The notes below the pieces were generated by a model, which was not told where the DNA came from, ran no database searches, and saw nothing but the letters and a program-made list of their open reading frames with translations. Position numbers and translations under genes: made by a program. 64,000 bases of DNA from Paenibacillus xylanexedens (GTDB taxonomy: Bacteria; Bacillota; Bacilli; Paenibacillales; Paenibacillaceae). Positions within the stretch are counted from its first letter, which is position 1, and the number at the start of each line of letters is the position of its first letter. Below are positions 50,330 through 59,623 of this stretch, in pieces. Location of the stretch: assembly GCF_007676705.1 (NCBI RefSeq), contig NZ_VEBF01000003.1:558001-622000 (forward strand), read 5' to 3'.

Positions 50330-52199
50330 ATGGGTAACAGGAAAGTTGTCTGGTTTCTGGTCTTCGCACTCACGTTCACCCTGTTTGGACTTCATCCTGA
50401 ACGGACAAGCGCAGCAAGTGTCACGATAACCAATGGCACCGATTGGCTCGACACCGCAGGCAACCCCATCCATGCGAACAGCGGCAACATTCTGCAGGTA
50501 GGCTCGACGTATTATCTGTACGGTGAACATGCGGTCGGCGGCAAGTTCGACAGCGTGAACGTCTACACCTCCACCGATCTGAAGAACTGGACTTTCAGCA
50601 ACGCCATTCTGACGAAAGATTCGGCAACTGAACTGGCCTCCAGCAAGATTGAACGCCCCAAAGTCATCTATAACGCCCTCAACAACCAGTATGTGCTCTG
50701 GGCACACTACGAGAACGGTACGGACTACAACCTCGGGCGTGTAGCGGTCGCAACAAGCAATACCCCGAATGGCAAATTCACCTATGAGGGCAGTTTCCGC
50801 CCAATGAATTATGAATCTCGTGACATGACCGTCTTTGTCGATACAGATGGCACAGGATATCTGGTTACCGCTTCACGCAAAAATGGCGGTGCCAATGATA
50901 CAATGGCTATTTTTAAAATGAATGCAAGTTACACCGGAATACAATCCTTCGAGGGATGGCTGTTCGAGAACGCCTACCGTGAAGCACCTGCTGTTGTGAA
51001 AAAAGGAAACCGTTACTACCTCTTCACCTCCCAAGCCGCTGGCTGGTATCCGAATCAGGGCGCTTATGCTACAGCAACTTCCATGACGGGTCCATGGACT
51101 GCGCTTACGCCCTATGGCAATCCATCTGCCTTCGGTTCGCAGATTCATGATATTGCAACGATCACAGGCAGCAACACCACATCCTACATCTACATGGGGG
51201 ATCGCTGGAATCCGATGAACCTCGGAGAGCACAAGCATATCTGGCTGCCGCTAACCTTGAATGATTCGAACGGAACAGCATCACTGGAGTGGTATACAAC
51301 GTGGAATATCGACGCAGCAACGGGTGTGGTAACACCGCCTGCTCTCGTCAATCATGCCCAAGGCAAAACAGCTACCGCCAGCTCCACAGCCTCCGGCTCG
51401 TCCGTATCCAATGTCAATGATGGCAACTACCAGACTTCATGGGTGGCTTCCTCCAATAGCTGGCCTGCCTGGTGGCAAGTGGATTTTGGCGCACCGAAGG
51501 ACGATCACCGAAATCGACACGTCCTGGTTTATGTATAAAGGTTCCGAAGGCTACTACAAATACAAAATTGAGATCAGTAACGATGGAGTCAATTACTCCA
51601 CCTTGGATCGCACCAACAATCTGACCTACGGTTTCACCACGGATGCTGTTCATTTCACAGCTCGTTATGTACGGATCAATATGGTGAACGCGGTCTTGTG
51701 GAATAATCCAGGGAACTGGTATACCCCGACCCTTCATGAGGTCAAAATGTTGGGCCCTGCAACACCGGAAGCCACAGGTTACAGCCGGTTCAATTCACAC
51801 AACTATCCGGATCGATACATCCGTCATACCAACTACACCGCTCGCGTGGATGCCAACGTCTCCCCTGTTCTGGATTCACAGTTCCGCGTCGTACCGGGTC
51901 TAGCCAGCTCCACAGGAATATCACTGGAGTCCATCAACTTCCCAGGCTACTTCCTAAAGCGCAACGCCAGCAACAAAATTGTACTTGAAGCCTACTCCGA
52001 CACCGCCGCATATAAGGGAGATGCCACGTTCCTGAGCAGTGCCGGCTGGGCGGACAGCACCAAAGTATCCCTTCAATCGTACAGTCAGCCCGGATATTAC
52101 ATCCGGCATTATGATTACGCATTACAGCTCGATGCCATCAATGCATCCAGCAGCTCAACAGTGAAGAGTGATGCCACATTTGGGCGAACTAATTTCTAA
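50330..52199 (+). pseudogene. Secreted GH43 enzyme with CBM32-like and AbfB (CBM42) modules, frameshifted
   Basis: The ATG at 50330 follows GGGAGG and starts a signal peptide (MGNRKVVWFLVFALTF, cleavage near TSAAS). Residues ~35-330 form a five-bladed GH43 domain of the beta-1,3-galactanase-like type (YYLYGEHAVGG, IERPKVIYN, YESRDMTVFVDTDGTGYLVTASR, EAPAVVKKG), then a discoidin/CBM32-like domain begins (TASSTASGSSVSNVNDGNYQTSW). The frame ends at 51538 (WQVDFGAPKDDHR...). In the +1 frame the domain continues from about 51503 (TITEIDTSWFMYKGSEGYYK) and ends at 52199 after an AbfB-type arabinose-binding module (RYIRHTNYTARVD ... GYYIRHYDYALQL). One extra G in GAAGGACG explains it: either a real loss or a sequencing error. 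Confidence 0.8.
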
Positions 52200-52359
52200 T
52201 TGGGTGTCATCTGCATCATAGATTGTGTTATAGTCATCGGGAAGTGATTTGGAGGGGATAATGATGATTATCAAAATTACAACTGGACCGAATTTCGAAG
52301 GATAGCGCCTGCGGGTCCAATAACTGCGTGTTTCCTTCAACAATGAAGGTGTGAAAGCT

Positions 52360-53220
52360 ATGTCAACTTATCAAGTCGTTCCTATGATCTATGATTCCAA
52401 GGAGCAGATTGAAGCTATTATTTTACTCGAACAACAATGTAAACAGCTCGATTCCATTCATCTGAAGGCAGACCTTGACCATATCAGCAAAAAAGACGGA
52501 GACCACGCGCTTCTCTGTTATCGCGACGGCGAATTGGTAGGACTCCTCAGTTGGTATGCTTCTGACACCGTAACCGGCAACATTAATGCCATCGTACACC
52601 CAGATGTTCGTCGCCAAGGTGTTTTCCGCAGCCTACTGGACCGAGCTATCTTAGACATGAAACCACAGGGTATCCAACAACACAGCTATCGCGTTCCTCA
52701 GGGCTTATCTCCGGGTGTTCATACCGCTCAATCCCTTGGAGCCATTTATGATCGTGCCGAGTACTCAATGCAACTTGTGAATGAAGTCCTTTCGGTTGTG
52801 GAGCCGCCTGAACTAACGTTGTCCGTGGCAGAAGAAGAGGATATGGAGTTTATGGTCACTTGCTCATCCCAAGCCTTTGGAGATTCGGAGGACTGGACAC
52901 GCAATTATTTCATGCAAACGAATGAACCCAGCCGAGTCACCTATATTGCATGGCAGGATCAAAAGCCTGTTGGGTTGGTGCGGGTTAACTCCATTAATAC
53001 GACAACTGCATTTATTCATAATTTCTGTATCTTACCTGCTTATCAGGGACAGAAACTGGGGCGCACTGCGCTTAGCATCCTGGTTGATCTCTTACGAAAA
53101 CAAAGTTATACAGATATTCGCCTATCCGTTGTTACTGAGAACGAACGTGCTTTGAACTTATACCGCAGTGTTGGTTTTGAAGTGAATTCTGAGTACCACT
53201 ATTTCAGCGGTAATTTATAA
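52360..53220 (+). CDS. GNAT family N-acetyltransferase, double domain
   Basis: 286 residues. The N-terminal GNAT half has DGELVGLLSWYASDTVTGNINAIVHPDVRRQGVFRSLLDRAI, and the C-terminal half has WQDQKPVGLVRVNSINTTTAFIHNFCILPAYQGQKLGRTALSILVDLLRKQ and NERALNLYRSVGFEVNSEYHYF. Both carry the acetyl-CoA Q/R-x-x-G-x-G/A loop (in the first, RRQGVF). The substrate is unknown. AAGGTG lies 9 nt before the ATG at 52360; the GTG three codons earlier is part of the site. A terminator follows. Confidence 0.88.
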   Translation: MSTYQVVPMIYDSKEQIEAIILLEQQCKQLDSIHLKADLDHISKKDGDHALLCYRDGELVGLLSWYASDTVTGNINAIVHPDVRRQGVFRSLLDRAILDMKPQGIQQHSYRVPQGLSPGVHTAQSLGAIYDRAEYSMQLVNEVLSVVEPPELTLSVAEEEDMEFMVTCSSQAFGDSEDWTRNYFMQTNEPSRVTYIAWQDQKPVGLVRVNSINTTTAFIHNFCILPAYQGQKLGRTALSILVDLLRKQSYTDIRLSVVTENERALNLYRSVGFEVNSEYHYFSGNL

Positions 53221-53233
53221 AAGGCAGTACAGT

Positions 53234-53270
53234 GAGATCGTTTTCCGCAAAGGGAGACGATCTCTCTCTT
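53234..53270 (+). terminator. Intrinsic terminator of the double GNAT gene
   Basis: GAGATCGT pairs with ACGATCTC around TTTCCGCAAAGGGAG, followed by TCTCTTTTAT. Confidence 0.75.
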
Positions 53271-53299
53271 TTATAGGTGTAGACCATTACATAAATTTT

Positions 53300-53848
53300 T
53301 TAGAACTGATTGGAGAATTGAAAAATCAATTTATAGCCATCGAACGTTTGCCCGTACATTTCCCGATAGTTACCTTCGGTATAATTAGCCACTGTTTTCC
53401 GCCAGAAAGATTGGCCGATCTTATTTTTCTCCGATGGATTGGTGAACAACTCCCAATTCCCTCTAAACATACCGAAGATCATCGATGCTGCATGTTCAGC
53501 AACACCTAGACCTCGAAACGGCTGCATCAGAAAGAAATCATGTACAAAGTACTCCGTTCCTTTAGAGCAATATGGCGGAGTAGCTATAAACGCAAAACCT
53601 GCCGGTATGCCATCCACAATCATGAGAAACGGATAAAGACACTCCGGTTTTTCCCACCAAATGTTCTGTACATCATACTGATCCTGTAACGTTCTGTACT
53701 GTTGGCTTTGTTCAAAAATCCCATGATGATTTGGAGCGTACTCTCCACCCAAACCGTAATGTCCAGATAGATCATGCAAGTATAGCGGGTACATATTTTT
53801 AATCAGATATGCCTCGTCTTTATTCGTTAATTTCACTTCTATATTCAT
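53300..53848 (-). CDS. GNAT family N-acetyltransferase
   Basis: 182 residues starting MNIEVKLTNKDEAYLIKNMYPLYLHDLSGHYG. A GNAT core is visible in MIVDGIPAGFAFIATPPYCSKGTEYFVHDFFLMQPFRGLGVAEHAASMIFG, with the R-G-L-G-V-A acetyl-CoA loop, then WELFTNPSEKNKIGQSFWRK. Resembles a subset of Paenibacillus single-domain acetyltransferases; the target is unknown. It is convergent with the double GNAT gene. AAGGATGG precedes the ATG at 53848; the ORF continues a few codons further without support. Confidence 0.85.
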   Translation of the reverse strand: MNIEVKLTNKDEAYLIKNMYPLYLHDLSGHYGLGGEYAPNHHGIFEQSQQYRTLQDQYDVQNIWWEKPECLYPFLMIVDGIPAGFAFIATPPYCSKGTEYFVHDFFLMQPFRGLGVAEHAASMIFGMFRGNWELFTNPSEKNKIGQSFWRKTVANYTEGNYREMYGQTFDGYKLIFQFSNQF

Positions 53849-53994
53849 ATTCACCATCCTTACCATATGATTTAAGGAGTTATTTCAAGAACTCTCACCG
53901 CATATCCTTGTACCGTCAAATGAATTGTACGCGTAGTTAACAACCTCGAATATGTAAAAAACCTTTAACAACCATTCTTTATTCTTACAGGAAA

Positions 53995-54024
53995 AAGCCA
54001 CATTCGATTGCTCGAACATGGCTT
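53995..54024 (-). terminator. Intrinsic terminator with GCAA tetraloop
   Basis: AAGCCATGTTCGA pairs with TCGAATGTGGCTT (13 bp with two wobbles) around a GCAA loop, followed by TTTTCC on the minus strand, directly downstream of the 89-residue gene. Confidence 0.85.
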
Positions 54025-54032
54025 CTTTAGTT

Positions 54033-54302
54033 TCATCCCTTTTTGCAATACACAATTTTCTTGATGCTATCGATGGATAAACAGTATTGCTCCGCAAGCT
54101 GATCGATGGTTGTTCCCGCAGCAAAAAGCTGGCGGATCTCGTCGTTCCGCTCTCGGACAACCCTTCTGCCGCCCGAATTCTCGCCCCACTTCTTATGGGC
54201 ATCCTTGGGCCTCGGAATATAGATTAAGCCACCAGGGATATGACGCTGTATTTCTTTGAGTAGTTCTTCCGGGAAGATCGTATCTGCATTAATATATTTC
54301 AC
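54033..54302 (-). CDS. CD3324 family HTH-like small protein
   Basis: 89 residues: MKYINADTIFPEELLKEIQRHIPGGLIYIPRP with a conserved Trp/Lys-rich middle (HKKWGENSGGRR) and a C-terminal resolvase-like HTH (RNDEIRQLFAAGTTIDQLAEQYCLSIDSIKKIVYCKK). NCBI annotates similar proteins as CD3324 family. It might bind DNA; targets are unknown. A GGAGTGGAGCAACG site precedes the ATG. The gene is followed by a strong terminator. Confidence 0.82.
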   Translation of the reverse strand: MKYINADTIFPEELLKEIQRHIPGGLIYIPRPKDAHKKWGENSGGRRVVRERNDEIRQLFAAGTTIDQLAEQYCLSIDSIKKIVYCKKG

Positions 54303-54566
54303 GTTGCTCCACTCCTTAAAAGTTAAAATCTTTAAGGCAGCAGAGTCTTACGATGAACGCATTAGATATGCACTACAATGGTATGGCGGAAATGAATTTC
54401 AGGCTCTATGCAAACAACCGCCGTTGTTCATCGCATGGACTCTGCATAGAGCGTGTCGTTAAATTTATTATGAATCGAATCATGGTAGCCCCCCATTCAG
54501 TCAATCAAGATCAGGTTACTTTATATGGTACTCCTATATCTTCCATGTCAGAACCTTTATATCCTT

Positions 54567-55475
54567 CTACTCGTTGATATATTGGCTTACACTCCGTTCA
54601 AGCAATTCTCTAACCTGCTGCTTCAACTCAGGTGGTGAGATCACGTTCACTTCTGGTCCATAGGAAAGTAACTTTCGCGCTGTAAAAGAAAACTCTTCAG
54701 GCGGAACCAGTCCTCGCCATTCATGACCTTGAACCGACTTGAACAACACATCTGACGCGGCAATCCTTGCTCCAAATTCCGTGAATTGCAGCACCACTTC
54801 TACGCTCGCTCTGCCTTCTTTGGCATCTAACCACGCTTTGAGACTCGGGACAGATTCATCCACCGAATCCGTAACAGCCAACTGCTGCATGCGATCCACC
54901 CGATACAACAATACGCGATCCTTATTCCGGGCTGGCATGTACCAATGTCCCTGCTCATAGTAGATGCCATAGGGGAAGACCTGGACTTTTTTAGGACCAT
55001 TGCGGGCATGATACATAAACTCGATTTCTCTCTTTTCTACTGCAGCACCCAATATCTCAGTTGTTAATGGCTCCGCATGCTCACCGGGATGCTGGACAAA
55101 GGTGATATGTTCCCTCATACGCGTAATAAGATCCTGTACATCCTCAGGCAAAGTAGAAAAATACTGCTCAGCCAGATGTCCACGCATGGAACCGTACGGA
55201 AAATCCGGGACTTGCTGTAGATACTCCAGCATCATAAACAGTCCTAATGCCTCCTGCTGTGTCAGTTGAAGGGGTGGCAAAATCCGATTGGGCAGCACCC
55301 GGTATCCGCCGTTCACGCCAACTTCTGTGTACAAGGGAAAACCCAGTGCCTGCAATGCATCCAGATCTCGCTGAATCGTACGAACCGAGACGTCGAACCG
55401 TTCTGCCAATTCTCGGGCCGTGAATTTCTGTCTGGAATCCATCAGGCGCATGATGGCCAGCTTCCGATGATTCAT
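54567..55475 (-). CDS. YafY-type HTH/WYL domain regulator
   Basis: 302 residues. An HTH_11 domain (MRLMDSRQKFTARELAERFDVSVRTIQRDLDAL, then GFPLYTEVGVNGGYRVLP) is followed by a WYL domain (VEKREIEFMYHARNGPKKVQVFPYGIYYEQGHWYMPARNKDRVLLYRVDRM) and a WCX-like C-terminus. WYL regulators sense small ligands or nucleic acids and control defence, DNA damage or metabolism genes. It is divergent from the DHFR-like reductase gene, which is its most likely target. The ATG at 55475 follows a plausible TTAGGATG. Confidence 0.87.
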   Translation of the reverse strand: MNHRKLAIMRLMDSRQKFTARELAERFDVSVRTIQRDLDALQALGFPLYTEVGVNGGYRVLPNRILPPLQLTQQEALGLFMMLEYLQQVPDFPYGSMRGHLAEQYFSTLPEDVQDLITRMREHITFVQHPGEHAEPLTTEILGAAVEKREIEFMYHARNGPKKVQVFPYGIYYEQGHWYMPARNKDRVLLYRVDRMQQLAVTDSVDESVPSLKAWLDAKEGRASVEVVLQFTEFGARIAASDVLFKSVQGHEWRGLVPPEEFSFTARKLLSYGPEVNVISPPELKQQVRELLERSVSQYINE

Positions 55476-55550
55476 GAATTCAACATCCTAACTACGTCAA
55501 CTTTTGTCATAGTTGAAGTGTATCATACATTTTAGAAGGGAGCGATGAAC

Positions 55551-56084
55551 ATGTCTGATAACAAAACAATTTTGTACATTGCTATGAGTTTGGATGGATA
55601 TATCGCAAGACTGGACGGTTCGGTAGATTGGTTATTTGATGTGGAGGGTGATGGTGGAGACAACGGGTATGCTGCCTTTTATCAAACGATTGGTAGCGTC
55701 GTTATGGGACGTTACACGTATGAAGAGGTGCTCACACTATCTGAGGAGTTTCCCTATGCGGATCGCCCAACGTATGTGCTATCCCGCTCAGAACAGCCGA
55801 CTGCTCCACATGTACAGTTCACAACCGAGTCGGTAGATACGCTCATTCCCAGATTAAAGCAGAATTCGGATGGAGACGTATGGATTGTCGGTGGCGGTAA
55901 GCTCGTTCAAGCCGTGATGGAGAAAAAATTATTAGATGAAATCGAAGTTGCTATCATTCCAAAAATTCTTGGCGAAGGCATCCCATTGTTCCCGGTAGGC
56001 ACTGTGCCAAGTCAATTCAAAATGGTCCGGACCCAGACGCTGGGACAGATCATTTCGATTCGTTATGAGGTACAGAACAGCTGA
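55551..56084 (+). CDS. DHFR/RibD C-terminal domain reductase (YwjB-like)
   Basis: 177 residues starting MSDNKTILYIAMSLDGYIARLDGSVDWLFD, the typical start of YwjB/RibD-C family reductases. VVMGRYTYEEVLTL, RPTYVLSRSE, GDVWIVGGGKLVQAVMEKKLLDEIEVAIIPKILGEGIPLF are diagnostic strands. The fold is that of dihydrofolate reductase and uses NADPH; the natural substrate is unknown. GGGAG lies 8 nt before the ATG at 55551; an ATG two codons earlier is too close to the site. It is divergent from the WYL regulator. Confidence 0.88.
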   Translation: MSDNKTILYIAMSLDGYIARLDGSVDWLFDVEGDGGDNGYAAFYQTIGSVVMGRYTYEEVLTLSEEFPYADRPTYVLSRSEQPTAPHVQFTTESVDTLIPRLKQNSDGDVWIVGGGKLVQAVMEKKLLDEIEVAIIPKILGEGIPLFPVGTVPSQFKMVRTQTLGQIISIRYEVQNS

Positions 56085-56211
56085 AATAGCCGATAAATGA
56101 AAAGAAGACAGCCCGATATGTCAGTACTCCCAATGGTCCGATGTATACACATTCAGCCTTTGGCGTATTACACGATCTGGAGCTGTCTTTTATTTCATTC
56201 CCCTACACTGG

Positions 56212-57342
56212 TCACTCCGATGATAGAATTCCCTTCAAATATGCCGTCAGCGCTTCTGCCGTCCTACGGTGAGATAACTCGCCGGGATGACTTCGAGCAC
56301 CCACCGTTTCCTCAGTCGTATCGGGAAGCTGAATGATCGAGACCTTACGATCCCCCGTCTCTTTCGTATACGCATCAACCGCGCGGTAAATGGCGGGCAT
56401 CATGGGAAAACCCAGCATGCCATAAGCCCATACGAGATGTGCCGCCGGATTGTTTTTCCGAAGTTTGAACAAGAACTGTTCCACTGCTTTCTCAAAAGCA
56501 GCCAGATCCTCTTCATGATACGTACCGTCTTCGTTCAGCCGTTGCTTGTACACCTTGCCAGTGTCGGGATCTTTCCACTCAGGTGACTGAAATGCACCTC
56601 CATCATTGCTGCCCAGGTTCACGACCACCACATCCGGCTGCCAGGAACCAAAATCATGCTGATCCCCTGCGCCTAGCGCTTCATTACGTTCACTGGTAAG
56701 CAAGCCGCAGACTTGCTCATAATAATCGGGAATATTCCCCTTCGGATTGTTATCCCAACTTGTTAGCACACCCCAGCCACTCTGCGAGATGACCCGGTAG
56801 TCTGCATTCAACGCCTCTGCTGTCATGAACGTATAATTATGTATGGCGCTGAACCACATCGGCACCCAATCTTGCTCTGCTTTTGCTCCAATTGCACCTT
56901 CGCCAGATGTAATACTGTCACCGATAAACTCGACCTTGTACGGTTTTTCCTGCACAGGCAGGAAGACTCCGTCCGACTTCACCGCATGAATCTGCAAGGA
57001 AGAACCCGGGTCGCCACTCATCGCTTGAACATCTTTAACGATCCGTATATTTTTTACCACATCTGCGTTCATGCCTCGATACACACAGACCCAGTACCGC
57101 CCTTCCATTAACATCTGTCTGCTCACCGGGACACCGTTGATCAGAATGCTGATCCATGACTCATATATATCATACTGCGACTCTACCTCAACCCATAGTT
57201 CGGAGCCCTGTACATTGAGTTCAATCGCGCTTCCCGTCCAAAACAAGGCCAAGGGCGATAATTGCCCGGTTGTTCTGCCATGCACTTTGAGATTGTCGAC
57301 ATCGGGCAATGCGTACGTGTGTAAATTCTCATTTGCCTTCAC
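56212..57342 (-). CDS. SGNH/GDSL hydrolase (CE2-like)
   Basis: 376 residues without signal peptide. An N-terminal jelly-roll-like part (YALPDVDNLKVHGRTTGQLSPLALFWTGSAIELNVQGSELWVEVES) is followed by the SGNH domain: VEFIGDSITSGEGAIG (block I Ser), SQSGWGV, VVVNLGSNDGGAF (block III), and ARSHPGELSHRRTAEAL (block V Asp/His-like). The two-part layout resembles carbohydrate esterase family 2, which deacetylates sugars or xylan oligomers. A cytosolic location fits action on imported oligosaccharides. Start at ATG 57342 after AGGAGGA. Confidence 0.88.
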   Translation of the reverse strand: MKANENLHTYALPDVDNLKVHGRTTGQLSPLALFWTGSAIELNVQGSELWVEVESQYDIYESWISILINGVPVSRQMLMEGRYWVCVYRGMNADVVKNIRIVKDVQAMSGDPGSSLQIHAVKSDGVFLPVQEKPYKVEFIGDSITSGEGAIGAKAEQDWVPMWFSAIHNYTFMTAEALNADYRVISQSGWGVLTSWDNNPKGNIPDYYEQVCGLLTSERNEALGAGDQHDFGSWQPDVVVVNLGSNDGGAFQSPEWKDPDTGKVYKQRLNEDGTYHEEDLAAFEKAVEQFLFKLRKNNPAAHLVWAYGMLGFPMMPAIYRAVDAYTKETGDRKVSIIQLPDTTEETVGARSHPGELSHRRTAEALTAYLKGILSSE

Positions 57343-57406
57343 GATGTAATCCTCCTACGTTTGACTCAGATTTTATGCAGGTTCTCCACATGCTGCAGAC
57401 GTGCGA

Positions 57407-57775
57407 TTAACTGATATTATGCAACTTTTGAAGCGCTTCCTCTTTGTTTTTCAAAAAGAAAAAATGCTTGCCGTTGTTGCACTCATAGATGAAATCTCTC
57501 AGGCTCTTGCTGTTATGCCCATCGAAATCTCCCACAATAGCAAGCTTAACATGATAGTTCACGTATTTCTGTAAAATCTCGCCTGCAAGTTTGGTCTTCA
57601 GTTCGAAGAACTCTTCCGTGATGTTCGATTTGTTGATAATGAGCTTATCGGCGTCATCCGTATACCTCACCGAAGCCATCAAATCCAGTGCGTCTTGAGC
57701 ATTGTTGATGATGATGTCATTACTTTCAATTATGGCGACCTTGGAGTTGCCCTGTTGATCGATAGTTATGTTCAT
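57407..57775 (-). CDS. DUF4180 domain protein
   Basis: 122 residues starting MNITIDQQGNSKVAIIESNDIIINNAQDALDLMASVRYTDDADKLIINKSNITEEFFELKT, with LAIVGDFDGHNSKSLRDFIYECNNGKHFFFLKNKEEALQKL at the end. This matches DUF4180, a family of unknown function that seems distantly like STAS or anti-sigma antagonist folds. The longer ORF (57838) lacks a site; AAGGAG lies 8 nt before the ATG at 57775. No partner gene is adjacent. Confidence 0.85.
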   Translation of the reverse strand: MNITIDQQGNSKVAIIESNDIIINNAQDALDLMASVRYTDDADKLIINKSNITEEFFELKTKLAGEILQKYVNYHVKLAIVGDFDGHNSKSLRDFIYECNNGKHFFFLKNKEEALQKLHNIS

Positions 57776-57988
57776 TTCACTTTCTCCTTTCGAACATCGT
57801 TTCTTTATAATATCTCGCAGCTCCACCATGAAAAGCAATGAATTTTAGAGTGCACTTAATCATTGGAGCGATTTGCTAACTGTGAGTTGTTCCTTCCTTT
57901 GTAATTACTGACTGGAATTGATCTGATATAATGGGTTTATTTCCTAACTAAATTAAATTTCGTGACTTACCGAAGAAAGAGGGATCCT

Positions 57989-58606
57989 ATGGACATGAAG
58001 TGGTTAGAATGGGCAAAACAGATTCAAGCTATCGCACAAACAGGTTTAACCTATGCCAAGGATGTTTATGATATCGAGCGATACGAGGAAATGAGGCGCA
58101 TTAGTATCGATATTTTAAGCAACTACACTACTGTTAACAAAGAGAAAATTCTACTTACATTTGCAAGTGATTCAGGTTATGCGACGCCTAAAGTCGATAT
58201 TCGCGGTGTTGTTTTCAGGGAAAACAAAGTACTCATGGTTCGGGAGAAAATAGATGGGGCATGGGCATTACCAGGGGGATGGAGTGACATCGGCCTCTCA
58301 CCATCGGAAGTAGCTGTGAAAGAAATTAAAGAAGAATCCGGTTTTGATGTTGCGCCGATACGGCTTTTAGCAGTATTGGACAAAAAATTTCATGGACATC
58401 CGCCTGAGCCCTATCACGTATATAAGATGTTTATCCGGTGTGACATTGTGGGAGGGCATGCGGAAACAAGTATAGAAACCAGCGCTGTGGATTTTTTTGC
58501 GATCGACGATTTACCTGAATTGTCATTGGAAAGAAATACGGTAGAACAAGTTAAAACCATGTTCGAATTTCTTGAGCAACCAGATAAAGAAGTAATTCTT
58601 GATTAA
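57989..58606 (+). CDS. NUDIX hydrolase with N-terminal Nudix_N2 domain
   Basis: About 205 residues. Residues 1-60 form the helical Nudix_N2 leader (MDMKWLEWAKQIQAIAQTGLTYAKDVYDIERYEEM). The NUDIX box region follows: PGGWSDIGLSPSEVAVKEIKEESGFDV, a variant with Asp and Ser in place of the first Glu-Gly-Glu but keeping the final KEIKEESG metal residues. Such enzymes cleave nucleoside diphosphates linked to another moiety, often ADP-ribose-like. GAGGG precedes ATG 57989 at 5 nt; the GTG at 57962 would add nine residues. Confidence 0.85.
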   Translation: MDMKWLEWAKQIQAIAQTGLTYAKDVYDIERYEEMRRISIDILSNYTTVNKEKILLTFASDSGYATPKVDIRGVVFRENKVLMVREKIDGAWALPGGWSDIGLSPSEVAVKEIKEESGFDVAPIRLLAVLDKKFHGHPPEPYHVYKMFIRCDIVGGHAETSIETSAVDFFAIDDLPELSLERNTVEQVKTMFEFLEQPDKEVILD

Positions 58607-58611
58607 CTTGA

Positions 58612-58730
58612 ACCCCCTCCGGCTTTCCAAACCTAAGTCCATCATACCCGATGTCCTTAGTGCACGGTCTACCGTGAGGGGATGTTGCTTCGAAACCCGC
58701 TCCGCCAACAGACGGAGGCATATGATGCCT
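58612..58730. other. Strongly structured non-coding segment between convergent genes
   Basis: Four stems occur in 120 bp: CTAAG..CATC-ATACCC-GATG..CTTAG (about 58646-58674), CACGGT-CT-ACCGTG (about 58674-58687), CTCCG-CCAACAGA-CGGAG, and GAGGCAT-AT-ATGCCTC (58714-58731). The base composition is richer in G+C than the flanks. No T tract makes it a simple terminator. Not a tRNA: the TTCGAA motif lacks a matching T-arm stem. It may be an RNA gene or a palindrome-rich repeat. Confidence 0.5.
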
Positions 58731-59623
58731 CAATTATTCATTTTTTCAATTGTCTCCATATAGAACACATGCAGGAATTTTTTGATATTAACCTTGCCTT
58801 TGTCTCCTGTCTGATCCTCTTCCATGGCTCTCATCTTCATTCGAACATCCTGGAAGTCAAAGTAGAGCGGGGCATAATGTTCAAACTTGTGGTTGCTGTA
58901 GTCGGTGAGTCCAATCGAGGCTATATTCGTCAGTGCGGCAATTACCGTTCTGCGAATGCGTTGTTCCATCGCCTTGCTCTCTTTCTCCACGTCCTTCGGC
59001 GTAGACTTATAAGTCTGGGCCACCGCTTCATATGACTCCTTCAGAGGTGGCCACTCCGCGACCTGCTTCTGGTCAATCGCATACTCCATGAGTGCAATGA
59101 TATCCTTGCTACCACTCTCTCCAATGATCCCCAGATCCATCAGAATGCTTCTTGCCGCATCTCGCACCGTACGACCTTGGGCAGGGGCCGGCGCTTCCAC
59201 CAGATTCAATCGAGCCATCGACTGCTTGATCTCCAGCACGTATCGTTCGTACTTCCACTGTTCATTCACTTTGCTGAGCACATGCTCCACTTCCACCCGA
59301 TTAATCGGTTTATGAATGAAGAATTCAATTCCGTTCTGGTAGGCCGCCCCTACCATCTCCTTGTTCTCCACCTGAGAGATCATAATGAATTTCCCGGTAT
59401 AACCGCCGTGCTTCAGCTTCGCTACCGTCTCAATTCCGTCCTGATCCGGCATCAGCAGATCAATCAGCACCACATCGGGACGCAGATCCATGATCATCCG
59501 CGCTCCTTCTATGCCGCCCTCTGCCATGCCAGCAAGCTCGCCGATTCCACAGGATTCAATGATATCATGCAGCATGCTCCGGCTCACCACATCATCATCC
59601 ACGATCATGATAGAAAGTGTCAT
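58730..59623 (-). CDS. glnL: GlnL-like response regulator with YcbB domain
   Basis: About 297 residues. An N-terminal receiver (MTLSIMIVDDDVVSRSMLHD, phospho-Asp55 in VVLIDLLMPDQDGI, a conserved Lys in FFIHKPINR) is followed by a YcbB-type DNA-binding output domain (RTVRDAARSILMDLGIIGESGSKDIIALMEYAID, WPPLKESYEAVAQTY, MEQRIRRTVIAALTNIAS). B. subtilis GlnL activates glutaminase and a glutamine transporter. No glutamine gene is next to it here. The start was placed at the ATG 9 nt after GGGGG; ATG at 59629 is closer. It overlaps the sensor gene by 29 bp, so the pair is coupled. Confidence 0.9.
   Translation of the reverse strand: MTLSIMIVDDDVVSRSMLHDIIESCGIGELAGMAEGGIEGARMIMDLRPDVVLIDLLMPDQDGIETVAKLKHGGYTGKFIMISQVENKEMVGAAYQNGIEFFIHKPINRVEVEHVLSKVNEQWKYERYVLEIKQSMARLNLVEAPAPAQGRTVRDAARSILMDLGIIGESGSKDIIALMEYAIDQKQVAEWPPLKESYEAVAQTYKSTPKDVEKESKAMEQRIRRTVIAALTNIASIGLTDYSNHKFEHYAPLYFDFQDVRMKMRAMEEDQTGDKGKVNIKKFLHVFYMETIEKMNN

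Noticed and set aside
54256..54462. Plus-strand ORF ending AWTLHRACR between the CD3324 and WYL genes
   Set aside because: A stretch looked protein-like (YALQWYGGNEF), but there is no site or start in a sensible place and it overlaps the start of the CD3324 gene.
58690..58700. tRNA-like TTCGAAACCC motif
   Set aside because: The motif resembles a T-loop but the flanking bases do not form a T stem and no acceptor stem is found.
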